From positions 15,678,631 to 15,742,630 of the forward strand of contig NC_088644.1 of the NCBI RefSeq assembly GCF_964019385.1: a DNA stretch of 64,000 nt. Reading direction: 5' to 3'. The translations under genes were made by a program, and so were the position numbers. Below the pieces are notes generated by a model. It did no database searches, was not told where the DNA came from, and saw nothing but the letters and a program-made list of their open reading frames with translations. How positions within the stretch are numbered: the first letter of the stretch is position 1; each line of letters begins with the position of its first letter. This DNA is from Sycon ciliatum (lineage: Eukaryota > Porifera > Calcarea > Leucosolenida > Sycettidae). This document shows positions 56,473 to 64,000 of the stretch, piece by piece.

Positions 56473-59400
56473 CACACACACAACACAGACCGAACAACAA
56501 ACATGGAAAAAGATGCCAGTGAGTAGCCATAATAGCTCATAGACACAGCAGAGCATGAGGGGAGCACGAGCCACTTCTAAGGTCAAACAACTACACACAG
56601 ATGTACTCGGGGAGAGGTCAGGTAGTGTGGACCTACACAACTCGTCCATTTCGTCCATCTTCACCTGTACAAATTCCTGTTCTGGCTCAAAGTCAAGAAT
56701 GATTGTGTCATTGCCTTCCTCAAATCGTAGCATGACATCGGAAAGCCCAAGGCGACACTGGACAGCCAGAGCTGAACAGCTGAAATACCAAGGGTGGACC
56801 AAGGGTGCACGGACGATCAGTTCCGAACAAGACAGTACGGTCGTCATAAATTGAAATCCACCCCAAAAAGACAAAAAAGAAAAGACAAAAGGTGGACTTC
56901 TCAACAACAAAAGACCCAGGGCTCATGCAGACATGAAGTACAGAACAGTGCAAGAGAGTCCACGCACATGAACACACAGACACACACACACGCACACACC
57001 TACCTAAGATACACGGCACGGCCATAGTCGTTGTCAAGCACGGCCTCTAGACGACGAGCAGATATCTTGCCTCGCTGGATCAGCAACATCAACTCAGCGT
57101 TGCTAAGACTGGCAACTTCACCCTGTGCATCAAACCAAGACATAAATACAGCCATTTATATTACATAAGATACTGCATAGAATATAACCCTTGACAAGAA
57201 AGACAAGTACATACATGTATGGAGAAGCAAGCATAGCCTTATAAACATTTATTAGCACATGACTACAAAGACATTCATCAGTTTGAGGGAACGAAAGGAA
57301 AAGTCTGAAGAAAAAATTGACTGTCACCACCAGGACTTGAACCAGGCTTAACGACAGCAATGGTTTAACCCTTTGTGTATGGACTGTACAACTTAACTTT
57401 TCAAATTTTCAATCGATCGTAACTCAGTCATTTCTGGGTTATTTCCAAAACCTAAATTATGTAGGTCGAAGAGAAAACTCCCAGCTGTCTATTGAAACAA
57501 TCGCAGAAACACTCTGATGTGCGGTTCCAGAGTTACGAAGCTCGAAAGTCAAATCGCGGCAATTGTCGCGCAATAGCCGCGTGCGCAGATTTGAATAAGG
57601 GATTTTCCCATCTTTCTGGGCATCCAGCGACGTAGAAACATATTCAAAATGGCAAACGGACTCGTGGCAGATTGTGAAATTTTTTTGGAAGTAAAAATTA
57701 GTTGTTACAAGCAAGGAGAGTGAAATGGCTGATACAAGACGACTTCTGTCGGAATATTGGCGTTGCAACTAAGACGCTGGGCTGTAGCGCTGGAGTTTTG
57801 ACCTTCGTGGTGGCAAGTGTGGGCTCGATGTGTTCCTCTTGCGACGAGCTTTCCAGGAAGCTCAACATTGAAAAAATCGTCAAAAGGAGCCCAAAGTTAT
57901 GACCCGGAGAATTATGGAATTTGAGGCGAGTCGAGATCAAATTCAGTCTGCGTACATTTTTTTCAGTACATAAAGGGTTAAGATGAACAAGGCAGACAAG
58001 AAAAACAAGTTTAAACAACACAAAGCAGACGCATAATAAAAGAGATTACAAACCTGTTCTAGTAGTGTGCAGCACTCCTCAAAGCTTCTCATTGTGGACA
58101 GTTCAATGCTTTCATCGTTGTTCACTTCAGGACATGTCTCGGCAGTGTGTGCATCTCTGGGCTGCACGGAAACCACTTGTTCTCGACGATCACCAGCAAT
58201 GGTGGGCGATTGTATATTACTGGTAAACACATCCGGTGCTTCAGACGTTTGACGCTGTAGTGCGAGTTGATGGCTGACTGGCCCCACAGAGAATACTATG
58301 TTTGCCGTGCAGTTTGGAGCAGTATTTGATTCGTCAAATGTCTCTTTGTGATGCTGCTCCTTGACAGGGCCAACATTCTGAGCATTGGTATCTCCACTGG
58401 TTGCTTTGCTAGCAGCAGCACCATCAATCTCAGACGCCGCGGTCTCAGCTGCCCGATGTCTGCCCACCGTACTCTCCGTAGAATCCACAGATGATGAGCA
58501 ACTATCGGGGGTCGGCGAGAGCTTCTTCACCGCCGCCGCTCCTTTGTCACGACCAGCATGCCTGGCCATGAAGGAGACGCGCTTGCCACCGCCCATTCCA
58601 AGATACTGGGAAATCTTCTCTGACATGCCGTTGTCATACAAGGCACCTAAGAGAGCAGCGGTAGCAATCCACAGCAACAGGTGATAGAGGTCGTTCACCG
58701 AGGAGTTCTGCCGCATCAGCAACACCATCATCATGTGCGAACTATTCAGCAGCTCCTCGACATCCGAGTCCACACTGTTTTCGCCGTAGCTTGCCCAGAG
58801 CATGCGCACATGCACTACCATCAAGCCAAACATCATCACCGACTGTATCTGCTGTGAAGCACTATCGCACTTCTCACGTCGGAGCAGTGCTCTACCGGCA
58901 GGCAGCAGCAGCCGTCGTGGTGTTGCTTGATGAGTGAGGTGAACGCTGACAGCAAGACAGGCTGGAAAGATGACAAAGAACACCAGCACCACCACCAGAG
59001 CAGAAAGACACGCTAGCAAGCATAGACTGGACAAGGGCTCAATGGTGTAGATACCCAGGCCTATGATGAGACAGAAACGAATGGTGCTCAGAAGAAACGA
59101 CCTTCCCGCCGATACCACTCCACTGGTTAGGAACACTTCCAGTTTATCCTGAAGTATAGAGTTACAAAACACACACACACACACACACGCATGCGCGCAC
59201 ACAAACACACACACGCACATACGCATACCCAACACACAAAAGATGATGGTAGCAATGTTACAGCAGAATGCAGAGCATCTGGTGCTGGGATTGCAGCATT
59301 CCCAGGCATGCAGGGAACCACCACTATTTAGCCTGGCCTATACGCACAACACACAAAGGCAACCCCCTCCCCACACGGCACACACACACACACACACATA

Positions 59401-62400
59401 CATACACATACACAAGCATGCAGAACCGTGCACAACTTACTGGACTAAGCGGTGTGGATAGTAGGGGTGAAAGGAGGGTGCTACACCACTTGCTAGCGCG
59501 TCTCACCATCAGATACAACACTATCTCAATGCCGTAGAACGAGCTCGGCATGAAGACGGCGAAACTGAAGACTACCGATAAACCTAAGCATAATACATAC
59601 ATAGCACCTGCAGACAGACATGGAAAGAAAGCACACACACACGCACGCATGCACGCGCAAACACACATACACACACATACGGCACGTGCACACAGCCAAA
59701 TTACATAACTTGGGAATACCTGCTTTGGCAGAGGCTGGCAGCTTTCGTTCCACCTCCAGTATAAACTTGCAATGCACATCCAACAACTATTCACCTTGAC
59801 AGCATACTTACCTAGAGTGGAACCAAGACGCAGACGACTATAAGACTTGAAGCTAGCAATGAGCTGAGCTAATGCCAGTGTCCAGAATAGCACACGGGAT
59901 ACCACCAGCATAAGCAAGAACCATTTCACGGGGAAACCCTACAGACAATGAAATGCAACGCAGCAGCAGCAGCAGCAACAGCACATCAATGATGGCCATG
60001 AGTTTATGATGAGTGCAACCCTGTTTGAAAAGCTGGGCTCACTACCACAGGACCTGACTACCCTGCTCACAAAACTTAATATTAAAAGACGTGCCGAGAA
60101 AGTCATCACAGTAATCCTACATCACAAATTATTTCCAACCGCTGGCTATCCCAGGAATTGTCCACCAATTCAAGCCTGTAAACCCCATGTCCTTTTCAAA
60201 AGAACTGTGAAGCTCCACCGCAGCCCTGTCATAGTTGCAGAAATATTCACCGCACAGTCTTCACCCCCCGGTCCTCAGCTACACCAGTACAAATAAGATG
60301 TTTTCCCAGAATTTCATTGAAAGCATCATCCGGACTGAGGAGAAGGGCATTGATACAGATACTAATACCATAGTATAGGTGTTCAAGATAGCAGCACTAC
60401 ACATTACTAGAGGTGACAATTCACACAGGTAGTCATGTCGGTACATGGTACAGCTGGGTCAGTATGGTGTAATGTTGCACAACACAACATGAAGCTCAGA
60501 AGTAAACACGTTATGTTGGCGGCAGAACCATGCAGATAGGAATGGATGGGGCATTGGGTTGGCGTGTGTGAACTTGTCGCTGCTACAGTCCATTTCGAAA
60601 CTATAGACGCGTACCCAGGCAAAAACCGTTATGCCAGCATCTATACCACATAACATCTGTGATCACTTTGTGCATAAATTTTTCCAAATTGGGCGTCTGT
60701 TATCCAATCGTTTAGAAACTATAATTATGAGAGTAATTGTGGAGTGGACCTGAGCAATATTCCGAAAACTATTCTCAAAAAGTTCCAGCCAAATTTGAAA
60801 TATTTCAAAAACCCTACGCGTCTATAGTTTTGAAATGGACTGTAGGCATGTTACTGGCAGTATTCGGACCACTGAATACTACAGTCCATTCATAAAAAGA
60901 TGCGCCCTGGCTCTGGCGAGCTCCCGTATTTGGCGATTTTTCGTGATTTCATCGTACACAGTGCAGTGCTGCGAAATTTGAAATTTGAAAAAGGGTCCAA
61001 AAAGGGTACCCGAACTTGGGTTCGAACCGCACAATGCACTGTTGCAGACGGGGTCAAACGGCCTGGATTTTTACAGTTTTTCCCAATTCAATGCTTTGGG
61101 GGCAAAACCTGGCCGAAATCCTATTCTTGTTATGGCTTGCTTTTTGGAGAAAAAAACTTCAGAAACATAATTGGAAGAGGATTCCATAGGGGATTGCAGA
61201 AAAAAATTCTAAAAAAACTCAAAGTTTGACCCATTTATGGCCAAAAGCTAGAAGTCCATCTTTTTCTGAATGAACTGTAAAGTAAACCCATGTCTCCCAA
61301 TTTAACATGCACAGGCAGCATGGTTACCCAAAACAAACACCTGCCGGTTTTCTAGAAAGTTGAAAAGATTTACATGCACATGTAGAGAGGAGACCCCGCG
61401 AGACAAAATTTTAATAGTTATGAGCTATCCGTTAATCTCTCCTCTGTTCAAAAGTATTATCGGCTTAATGTTCAGATTTCGATCGGGATACCTATAAACC
61501 ATTCACTACATTGTACTCTGCTTTTTGTATTCACCAAACTCTCGCCCCATTTATACTGCTACAGTAAATAGTGGATATAACGTGCCCCTTTGATTTTCGA
61601 TAATTTATCACTATATCCGGTGCATCACTATAGCTGATTTGCATGTATGACTGACACATGGCACATGACTGTGCATGAAATGATGCGTACATGCTGTGAA
61701 AAGCATGAAAAGCAGCCACGTGTACGTGTGGCTGCTTACAGCATACAGGGAAGAATTTTCTCTCGATCACGTCTGCTGCCTGATGCATCCAGGCAACACT
61801 GGATCAGTTTTGGAGGAAGTGAACTATATTGGAAGAACACTTGTTTTGTGATCATCACTCTTGATCAGTATATGCGATATTTTCCTGTGCATTTGATATG
61901 GTTTGCTTCCTGAAGCCCATCACAATAAGCGATATATCGGTATAGCCGATAATAGTGTGTATAGTGATATTTTAGCTGTATTTTTTTGTGATTTGATTTT
62001 GATTTTGGCGAGTTCTATCATTATAGCCGGTATATCGTTACACCCGGTCACTTTATAAACGATACTCACTGTAGTTCTACATACATGACATTTTTTCTAA
62101 AATAAATTGATCTAGCAAAAATCACAGTCACTTTGCAATTTGAAGGCTTCATCTGTATCAAAAAACACGATTTTGAAACAAAAAATACCTACCGATATTT
62201 CTGCAAGAGAATCACTAGCACTGTTGAGATCGCCACCCATGCATGATGCCTGGTCGCTTTCTGGAACTTTGAAGCACGACTGAGACTCATAGGTTCGTAC
62301 TATCAGTGACTTTCCCGAACAAGTCATTGCTACACTGCAAATAGCAGCCAAAGACGAGGCCACGACTACTTCCATAGCTTTGCCATGGGCCATTTGCCCA

Positions 62401-62423
62401 AGCGAATTGAAAACTCGATCCAT
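49498..62423 (-). CDS. HMGCR: 3-hydroxy-3-methylglutaryl-CoA reductase (HMGCR), 14 exons found, last exon missing
   Basis: The enzyme reduces HMG-CoA to mevalonate with NADPH, the committed step of isoprenoid and sterol synthesis, and sits in the ER membrane. Fourteen exons join in phase to 957 codons plus two bases. Layout: N-terminal membrane domain with sterol-sensing-type segments (exons 1-4), a long polar linker in exon 4 (about 200 residues), and the catalytic domain (exons 5-14). Catalytic residues are present: Glu in TTEGCLVAS, Lys in [10 protein letters not shown], Asp in GQDVAQ, His in [14 protein letters not shown] and substrate motifs GDAMGMN and GTVGGGTN are intact. The YIYF Insig-binding motif of vertebrate TM2 is not seen. 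The final exon after HN is not located, so the regulatory serine site cannot be judged. Confidence 0.95.
49656..49684. repeat. (CAA)n microsatellite at the branch region of HMGCR exon 14
   Basis: About nine CAA units lie directly upstream (minus strand) of the exon 14 acceptor, where a pyrimidine tract would be TTG-rich. Confidence 0.9.
49849..50003 (-). CDS. HMGCR: HMGCR exon 13: GTVGGGT motif
   Basis: Acceptor TATGTAG, donor AAAG|gtgagt. It encodes [20 protein letters not shown] and QACLK, the P-loop-like dinucleotide motif of the family. Confidence 0.95.
50505..50771. mobile_element. Palindromic insertion, CAAGAGTAG ends, 6-bp target duplication
   Basis: Arms of about 80 bp (CAAGAGTAGATAAACAAGAG and its complement ending CTACTCTTGG) flank about 105 bp. 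TATTAT occurs directly on each side (50499-50504 and 50772-50777), a 6-bp target duplication. No coding capacity. Confidence 0.85.
51001..51340. mobile_element. MITE, TACCGTAAAAGTCCG ends, copy 1
   Basis: TACCGTAAAAGTCCGTAAAT at the left and ATTTACGGACTTTTACGGTA at the right are perfect inverted ends flanked by TA. Internal GCCCGAAAG and GTACC motifs repeat. A second copy is at 63500-63799. This copy is interrupted by the palindrome at 51147-51182. Confidence 0.92.
51147..51182. mobile_element. 36-bp palindromic insertion with 6-bp target duplication
   Basis: CAAGAGTATATAACCC, four central bases and the complement ending ACTCTTGG form the insert. TAGCAT flanks it on both sides (51141-51146, 51183-51188). 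The sister MITE copy at 63500-63799 lacks the insert and one copy of the duplication. Confidence 0.88.
51701..51857 (-). CDS. HMGCR: HMGCR exon 12: catalytic Asp
   Basis: Acceptor TGCACAG, donor CCG|gtaaga. It encodes [20 protein letters not shown] and TGQDVAQ; the Asp of GQD is catalytic. Confidence 0.96.
52050..52450. repeat. Diverged tandem duplication of about 100-120 bp
   Basis: TCCCCGATCGT, TTTGTTGCAG, AAGTCTTTCATTG and CACTGAAATGGCACCAAAT occur in the same order twice (from 52155 and from 52262). A GGCGGCTGGGGCGGCTGAGG stretch precedes and a CCGCCCC follows, suggesting a degraded DNA element. Confidence 0.75.
52480..53625. other. HMGCR intron 11, unassigned
   Basis: CCGGC-rich stretch at 52595-52680 is locally palindromic (GCCGGCTCAGCCGGC). 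No other feature was recognised. Confidence 0.4.
53626..53796 (-). CDS. HMGCR: HMGCR exon 11: catalytic Lys
   Basis: Acceptor TGTGCAG, donor ACAG|gtaagc. It encodes [20 protein letters not shown] and [17 protein letters not shown]; the Lys of [10 protein letters not shown] is catalytic. Confidence 0.96.
53797..54590. other. HMGCR intron 10, unassigned
   Basis: A phrase GTGTCAAGAGTAAATGAGCC at 53967 resembles one end of the CAAGAGT palindromic family, but no matching end was found. Nothing else recognised. Confidence 0.3.
54591..54696 (-). CDS. HMGCR: HMGCR exon 10: GDAMGMN motif
   Basis: Acceptor GCTCAG, donor AAAG|gtacgc. It encodes [20 protein letters not shown] and [14 protein letters not shown], the NADPH-binding signature. 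Confidence 0.95.
54730..54836. repeat. (CA)n microsatellite
   Basis: CA run interrupted once by a GCGGACGCACG stretch, just upstream of HMGCR exon 10 on its strand. Confidence 0.95.
55006..55180. repeat. Compound (GA)n-(TG)n-(GA)n microsatellite
   Basis: GA repeats at 55008-55020, TG at 55021-55108 and GA at 55114-55172. Confidence 0.97.
55210..55281 (-). CDS. HMGCR: HMGCR exon 9
   Basis: A 72-nt exon, acceptor CTGTAG, donor GCAG|gtatgt. It encodes [20 protein letters not shown] and DSTS, matching the AFDSTSRFARL region. Confidence 0.88.
55603..55688 (-). CDS. HMGCR: HMGCR exon 8
   Basis: Acceptor CATGCAG, donor CCAG|gtacgt. It encodes [20 protein letters not shown], equivalent to the SSRVLADGMTRGPVV segment. 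Confidence 0.88.
55922..56080 (-). CDS. HMGCR: HMGCR exon 7: HMG-CoA binding, catalytic Glu
   Basis: Acceptor TTCCAG, donor ATG|gtatgg. It encodes [19 protein letters not shown] and [16 protein letters not shown], the ENVIGYMP and TTEGCLVAS signatures; the Glu is the catalytic acid. Confidence 0.97.
56307..56379 (-). CDS. HMGCR: HMGCR exon 6
   Basis: A 73-nt exon, acceptor TTACCAG, donor CTCAG|gtaaac. It encodes [20 protein letters not shown] and DYSQ, corresponding to the LPYRDYNYS region. Confidence 0.85.
56417..56470. repeat. (GACA)n microsatellite
   Basis: About 13 perfect GACA units in the HMGCR intron between exons 5 and 6. Confidence 0.97.
56610..56780 (-). other. Unassigned exon-like frame in HMGCR intron 5
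   Basis: On the minus strand GCTGTCCAG is followed by [20 protein letters not shown] and [11 protein letters not shown], then CAG|gtgaag. The composition is protein-like with good splice-like borders. Its phase does not fit between HMGCR exons 5 and 6, which join each other correctly. It could be part of another gene, an alternative exon or chance. Confidence 0.35.
57004..57122 (-). CDS. HMGCR: HMGCR exon 5: start of catalytic domain
   Basis: Acceptor TGCACAG, donor TTAG|gtaggt. It encodes [20 protein letters not shown] and [14 protein letters not shown], the N-domain helix of class I reductases. Confidence 0.92.
57270..57375 (-). mobile_element. SINE fragment with tRNA box-B-like motif, copy 2
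   Basis: Minus strand CTGGTTCAAGTCCTGGTGG, then TTTTTTCTTCAGACTTTTCC and CCCTCAAACTGATGAATG, matching the copy at 24580-24670. Confidence 0.6.
57376..58053. other. HMGCR intron 4, unassigned
   Basis: The intron has a few moderate-length frames but no supported exon or repeat besides the SINE. Confidence 0.4.
58054..59148 (-). CDS. HMGCR: HMGCR exon 4: remaining membrane segments and linker
   Basis: A 1,095-nt exon, acceptor CTTCAG, donor ACAG|gtttgt. It includes [17 protein letters not shown], a strongly conserved stretch, one more hydrophobic segment [19 protein letters not shown], and a long serine/threonine/alanine-rich linker without recognised motifs. Confidence 0.92.
59149..59440. repeat. 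HMGCR intron 3 with CA microsatellites
   Basis: CA runs at 59168-59220 and 59378-59415. Confidence 0.9.
59441..59607 (-). CDS. HMGCR: HMGCR exon 3: TM3 and following loop
   Basis: Acceptor CTGCAG, donor CCA|gtaagt. It encodes [20 protein letters not shown] and then the loop [16 protein letters not shown]. Confidence 0.9.
59812..59938 (-). CDS. HMGCR: HMGCR exon 2: TM2
   Basis: Acceptor CTGTAG, donor CTAG|gtaagt. It encodes [20 protein letters not shown] and continues to [10 protein letters not shown]; the LGS motif matches the same place in vertebrate enzymes. Confidence 0.9.
59939..60583. other. HMGCR intron 1, part
   Basis: A 96-codon + frame (60006-60296) has no recognised similarity. 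A (CAG)n-like run lies at 59960-59980. Confidence 0.4.
60584..60844. mobile_element. MITE, CAGTCCATTTCGAAACTATAG ends, TA duplication
   Basis: TACAGTCCATTTCGAAACTA at the left and TAGTTTTGAAATGGACTGTA at the right are inverted with TA on each side; GACGCGT follows in both arms. Confidence 0.9.
60880..61279. mobile_element. MITE, CAGTCCATTCATAAAAAGATG ends, TA duplication
   Basis: TACAGTCCATTCATAAAAAG at the left and CTTTTTCTGAATGAACTGTA at the right are inverted, with TA duplication. It starts 35 bp after the previous MITE. Confidence 0.82.
61560..62073. mobile_element. MITE, CAGTAAATAGTGG ends, TA duplication
   Basis: TACAGTAAATAGTGGATATA at the left and TATAAACGATACTCACTGTA at the right form imperfect inverted ends; ATATCCGGT, ATATCGGTATAGCCG and GTTACACCCGG motifs repeat near both ends, as in the element at 5869-6818. 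Confidence 0.65.
62193..62423 (-). CDS. HMGCR: HMGCR exon 1: N-terminus and TM1
   Basis: Starts [20 protein letters not shown] at the ATG 62421-62423 and ends AEIS|gtaggt. A TAG lies in frame upstream, and a GTG further up is unlikely as a start. The hydrophobic segment [15 protein letters not shown] is TM1. Confidence 0.88.
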
Positions 62424-62636
62424 TCTCCTCTGGACTAAAAGAACATCAGGATGCTCTTTTTCCACGCTCTCTGACCACTTGCTCTAGGAGCGACCAACTG
62501 CTGTGCTCATTATTTTGATAGCTGCCAGCTAGGCCATGAAGGTAATCCAGAACAGCTTCTTTCATTGTGCAACAACAAAATCGTTCTTTTGTACATACCG
62601 CGGTAGTTTCAAAGAAAGCTAGCTAAAAACACCCAT

Positions 62637-62644
62637 GACGTCAT
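62637..62644. promoter_or_regulatory. CRE-like palindrome TGACGTCA upstream of HMGCR
   Basis: A perfect 8-bp cAMP-response-element consensus lies about 215 bp before the HMGCR ATG, in the expected promoter region. Vertebrate HMGCR promoters also use a CRE near a sterol element. A sterol element was not recognised here. Confidence 0.45.
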
Positions 62645-62702
62645 TCTAAATAAAGGGTGCATTCCCATGATCACGACTCACGAGACTGGCCAGTGGCCTA
62701 CA

Positions 62703-62742
62703 TCAGGGAGTACTAAAACCCCGGTTTTTTAGTACTCCTGTG
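62703..62742. repeat. Short hairpin
   Basis: GGAGTACTAAAACCC and GGTTTTTTAGTACTCC face each other with almost no loop. Confidence 0.85.
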
Positions 62743-62788
62743 CCAGCCGCCAGGCCACATTGTACTGCATATCCATGGTAAACATAAT

Positions 62789-62825
62789 CAAGAGTCCATA
62801 TTACCATAAACATTATGGACTCTTG
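62789..62825. repeat. Short palindrome, CAAGAGT...ACTCTTG family
   Basis: CAAGAGTCCATA and TATGGACTCTTG surround a 13-bp centre. It resembles the insertions at 50505 and 51147, but a clear target duplication is missing. Confidence 0.7.
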
Positions 62826-63060
62826 TCTCTTGATGAAATCATACTCTACGTACTGAGCTACAACACGTCAACAGGTCTTTCCACAAACAAGCGTAGAGAA
62901 ATTGCGACTCAGCCGAGACTAGGGACTGAGGACAATCTGAAATGCCAAGGCAGTATCCATGGTATCGCACCACTCCAACTGAGGGAATGGCAGGATGGTG
63001 TCGACTGATCCACGACCATATCATGTGCTTGCGTATGGCCCATGGCATCAGGTAGAGTGT

Positions 63061-63122
63061 ACACCCCCCCCCCCCCCCACACACACACACACACATGCCC
63101 ACGCACACACACACACACACAC
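63061..63122. repeat. Poly(C) and (CA)n runs
   Basis: A C run of 16 and CA repeats precede copy 2 of the 310-bp repeat. Confidence 0.95.
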
Positions 63123-63129
63123 TTGTACT

Positions 63130-63435
63130 TGTTGCTCACTGCCAAAACTGGTCACGTGGGTCTCCCCGGGAGAGGGGAGAGAGACTCAAAAGGAATCTTG
63201 GAAAGATGACTCAACTGGCTATTGAACCGCCCAACGGCCGACACCTCCTGAAATCCCCAAAACTCTGGGTGGACTTGAAAATGATCCCGATTATGGGCTC
63301 GCCACACCTCAGTAAGTGGGTGAGGACAAGGTGCAGAAAAAGGATTGACGGCATTAGGGTATCCGTCCTGGGATCCAACTGCAGTTACCCCTGCCCCCAG
63401 TGAAGGTAATGCTTGCTACTAGTGTGGGTGGCTAA
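63130..63435 (+). repeat. 310-bp interspersed repeat, copy 2
   Basis: Same orientation as 37867-38176. Both copies contain CAACTGGCTATTGAACCGCC-like sequence (CAATTGG in copy 1) and GGACAAGGTGCAGAAAAA. Confidence 0.85.
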
Positions 63436-63499
63436 GGACTTGTTTGCTATTCTGCTGTGAGCAGAGAAAACAAGCATGACGCGCGCCTACTACAAGTAC

Positions 63500-63799
63500 T
63501 ACCGTAAAAGTCCGTAAATAAGTACCTGCCCGAAAGAAGTACCCCCTTCATTCTTTTGGCTCTGTCTGTTGAAGTCAAGTCAAGCCCGATAAACATACTG
63601 CCCGAAATAAGTACCAGTACGGTACGTGCTACGTGCTGCATGTGCATCGACATGAAAATGACTTCTCCACTACACACAAGTCAGGTCCAAAAGTCAGTTC
63701 GTGCCCGAAAGTCAGTACCCACCTGAAAGTTAGTACGGGTACGGGTGTGGTCCCTAAATTCGAAAGTAAATACGCACTTATTTACGGACTTTTACGGTA
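63500..63799. mobile_element. MITE, TACCGTAAAAGTCCG ends, copy 2
   Basis: Same ends and interior as 51001-51340, without the 36-bp palindrome. The flanks are TA. Confidence 0.92.
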
Positions 63800-64000
63800 G
63801 TGCTCTAAGTAAGACTGTAAGAGACAGCATCCAGCATGTACATGTAGCATGTCACGTACGAAACGAGGTGCTGAATTGAAAATGCTGGCAAATGGTGCAT
63901 AACTGTCAGGAATGGTAGAAAAAGAATGCATTCTCAGATGGGCAGCAGAAAATAGAAAAAGCAAGTAATTAAAAAAAAGTCTAATCATGCAAGTCCCGTA
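63800..64000. other. Window end, no feature seen
   Basis: AT-rich sequence with no frame or repeat that could be supported. Confidence 0.5.

Larger units (their letters stand above)
62424..63060. other. HMGCR upstream region
   Basis: Holds the CRE-like site, an inverted pair AGGGAGTACTAAAAC and TTTTAGTACTCCTG at 62705-62740, and the palindrome at 62789-62825. No further gene is seen. Confidence 0.5.

Noticed and set aside
56377..56910. 177-codon ORF as a single HMGCR exon
   Set aside because: It is fused from several pieces by chance, includes the GACA microsatellite, and the phase of exons 5 and 6 excludes it.
60006..60296. 96-codon ORF in HMGCR intron 1
   Set aside because: No recognised motif or splice context; lies among MITEs.
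62424..62465. HMGCR start at the upstream GTG
   Set aside because: An ATG in frame at 62423 fits the family length, and a TAG stop lies just upstream of the GTG.

Overview
This is a stretch of animal (metazoan) nuclear DNA. It has multi-exon genes with GT-AG introns of about 0.2-2.7 kb, dense microsatellites, and a large load of DNA-transposon relics. The genes are metazoan: a laminin chain, an HMG-CoA reductase with a membrane domain, and a GPR157-like receptor. The laminin does not fit one bilaterian chain type, which together with the compact introns suggests an early-branching animal, perhaps a sponge. That placement is an inference; no species can be named.

Layout. 1-2869: 3' part of a DIRS/Ngaro-type tyrosine-recombinase retrotransposon (gag end, RT-RNase H, recombinase), all on +. 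4247-27263 (+): the 3' 21 exons of a laminin gamma-like gene, about 1,398 residues. They encode EGF-like LE modules, a type IVa (L4) domain, more LE modules, and a coiled coil carrying a six-cysteine knob known from beta chains. All exon phases agree and the stop codon is present; the 5' end lies left of the window. Its introns hold many short terminal-inverted-repeat elements, a 0.9-kb foldback element, a tRNA-derived SINE and minisatellites. 29170-33204: a 4-kb element with about 110-bp terminal inverted repeats and a decayed Merlin/ISXO2-type transposase. 33204-36400: mostly MITE-like relics.

37270-39625 (-): a complete three-exon GPR157-like seven-transmembrane receptor (383 aa). 41537-43111 (+): a probable small two-exon gene (109 aa) of unknown function. 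42000-46900: microsatellites, hAT-like relics, and an 822-bp duplication carrying a LINE fragment. 47136-49336 (+): a broken BED-finger hAT transposase gene. 49498-62423 (-): HMG-CoA reductase in at least 14 exons (957 codons), with all four catalytic residues; the last short exon was not found. A perfect CRE-like palindrome lies about 215 bp upstream of its ATG. The right end holds copies of two repeats also seen at 37.9 kb and 51.0 kb.

The three main genes have no obvious shared pathway: basement membrane, signalling, and sterol/isoprenoid synthesis. The most notable observations are the gamma-like laminin with a beta-type knob, and a family of palindromic insertions (CAAGAGT...ACTCTTGG) with 6-bp target duplications, one of them provable from an empty site in the same window.
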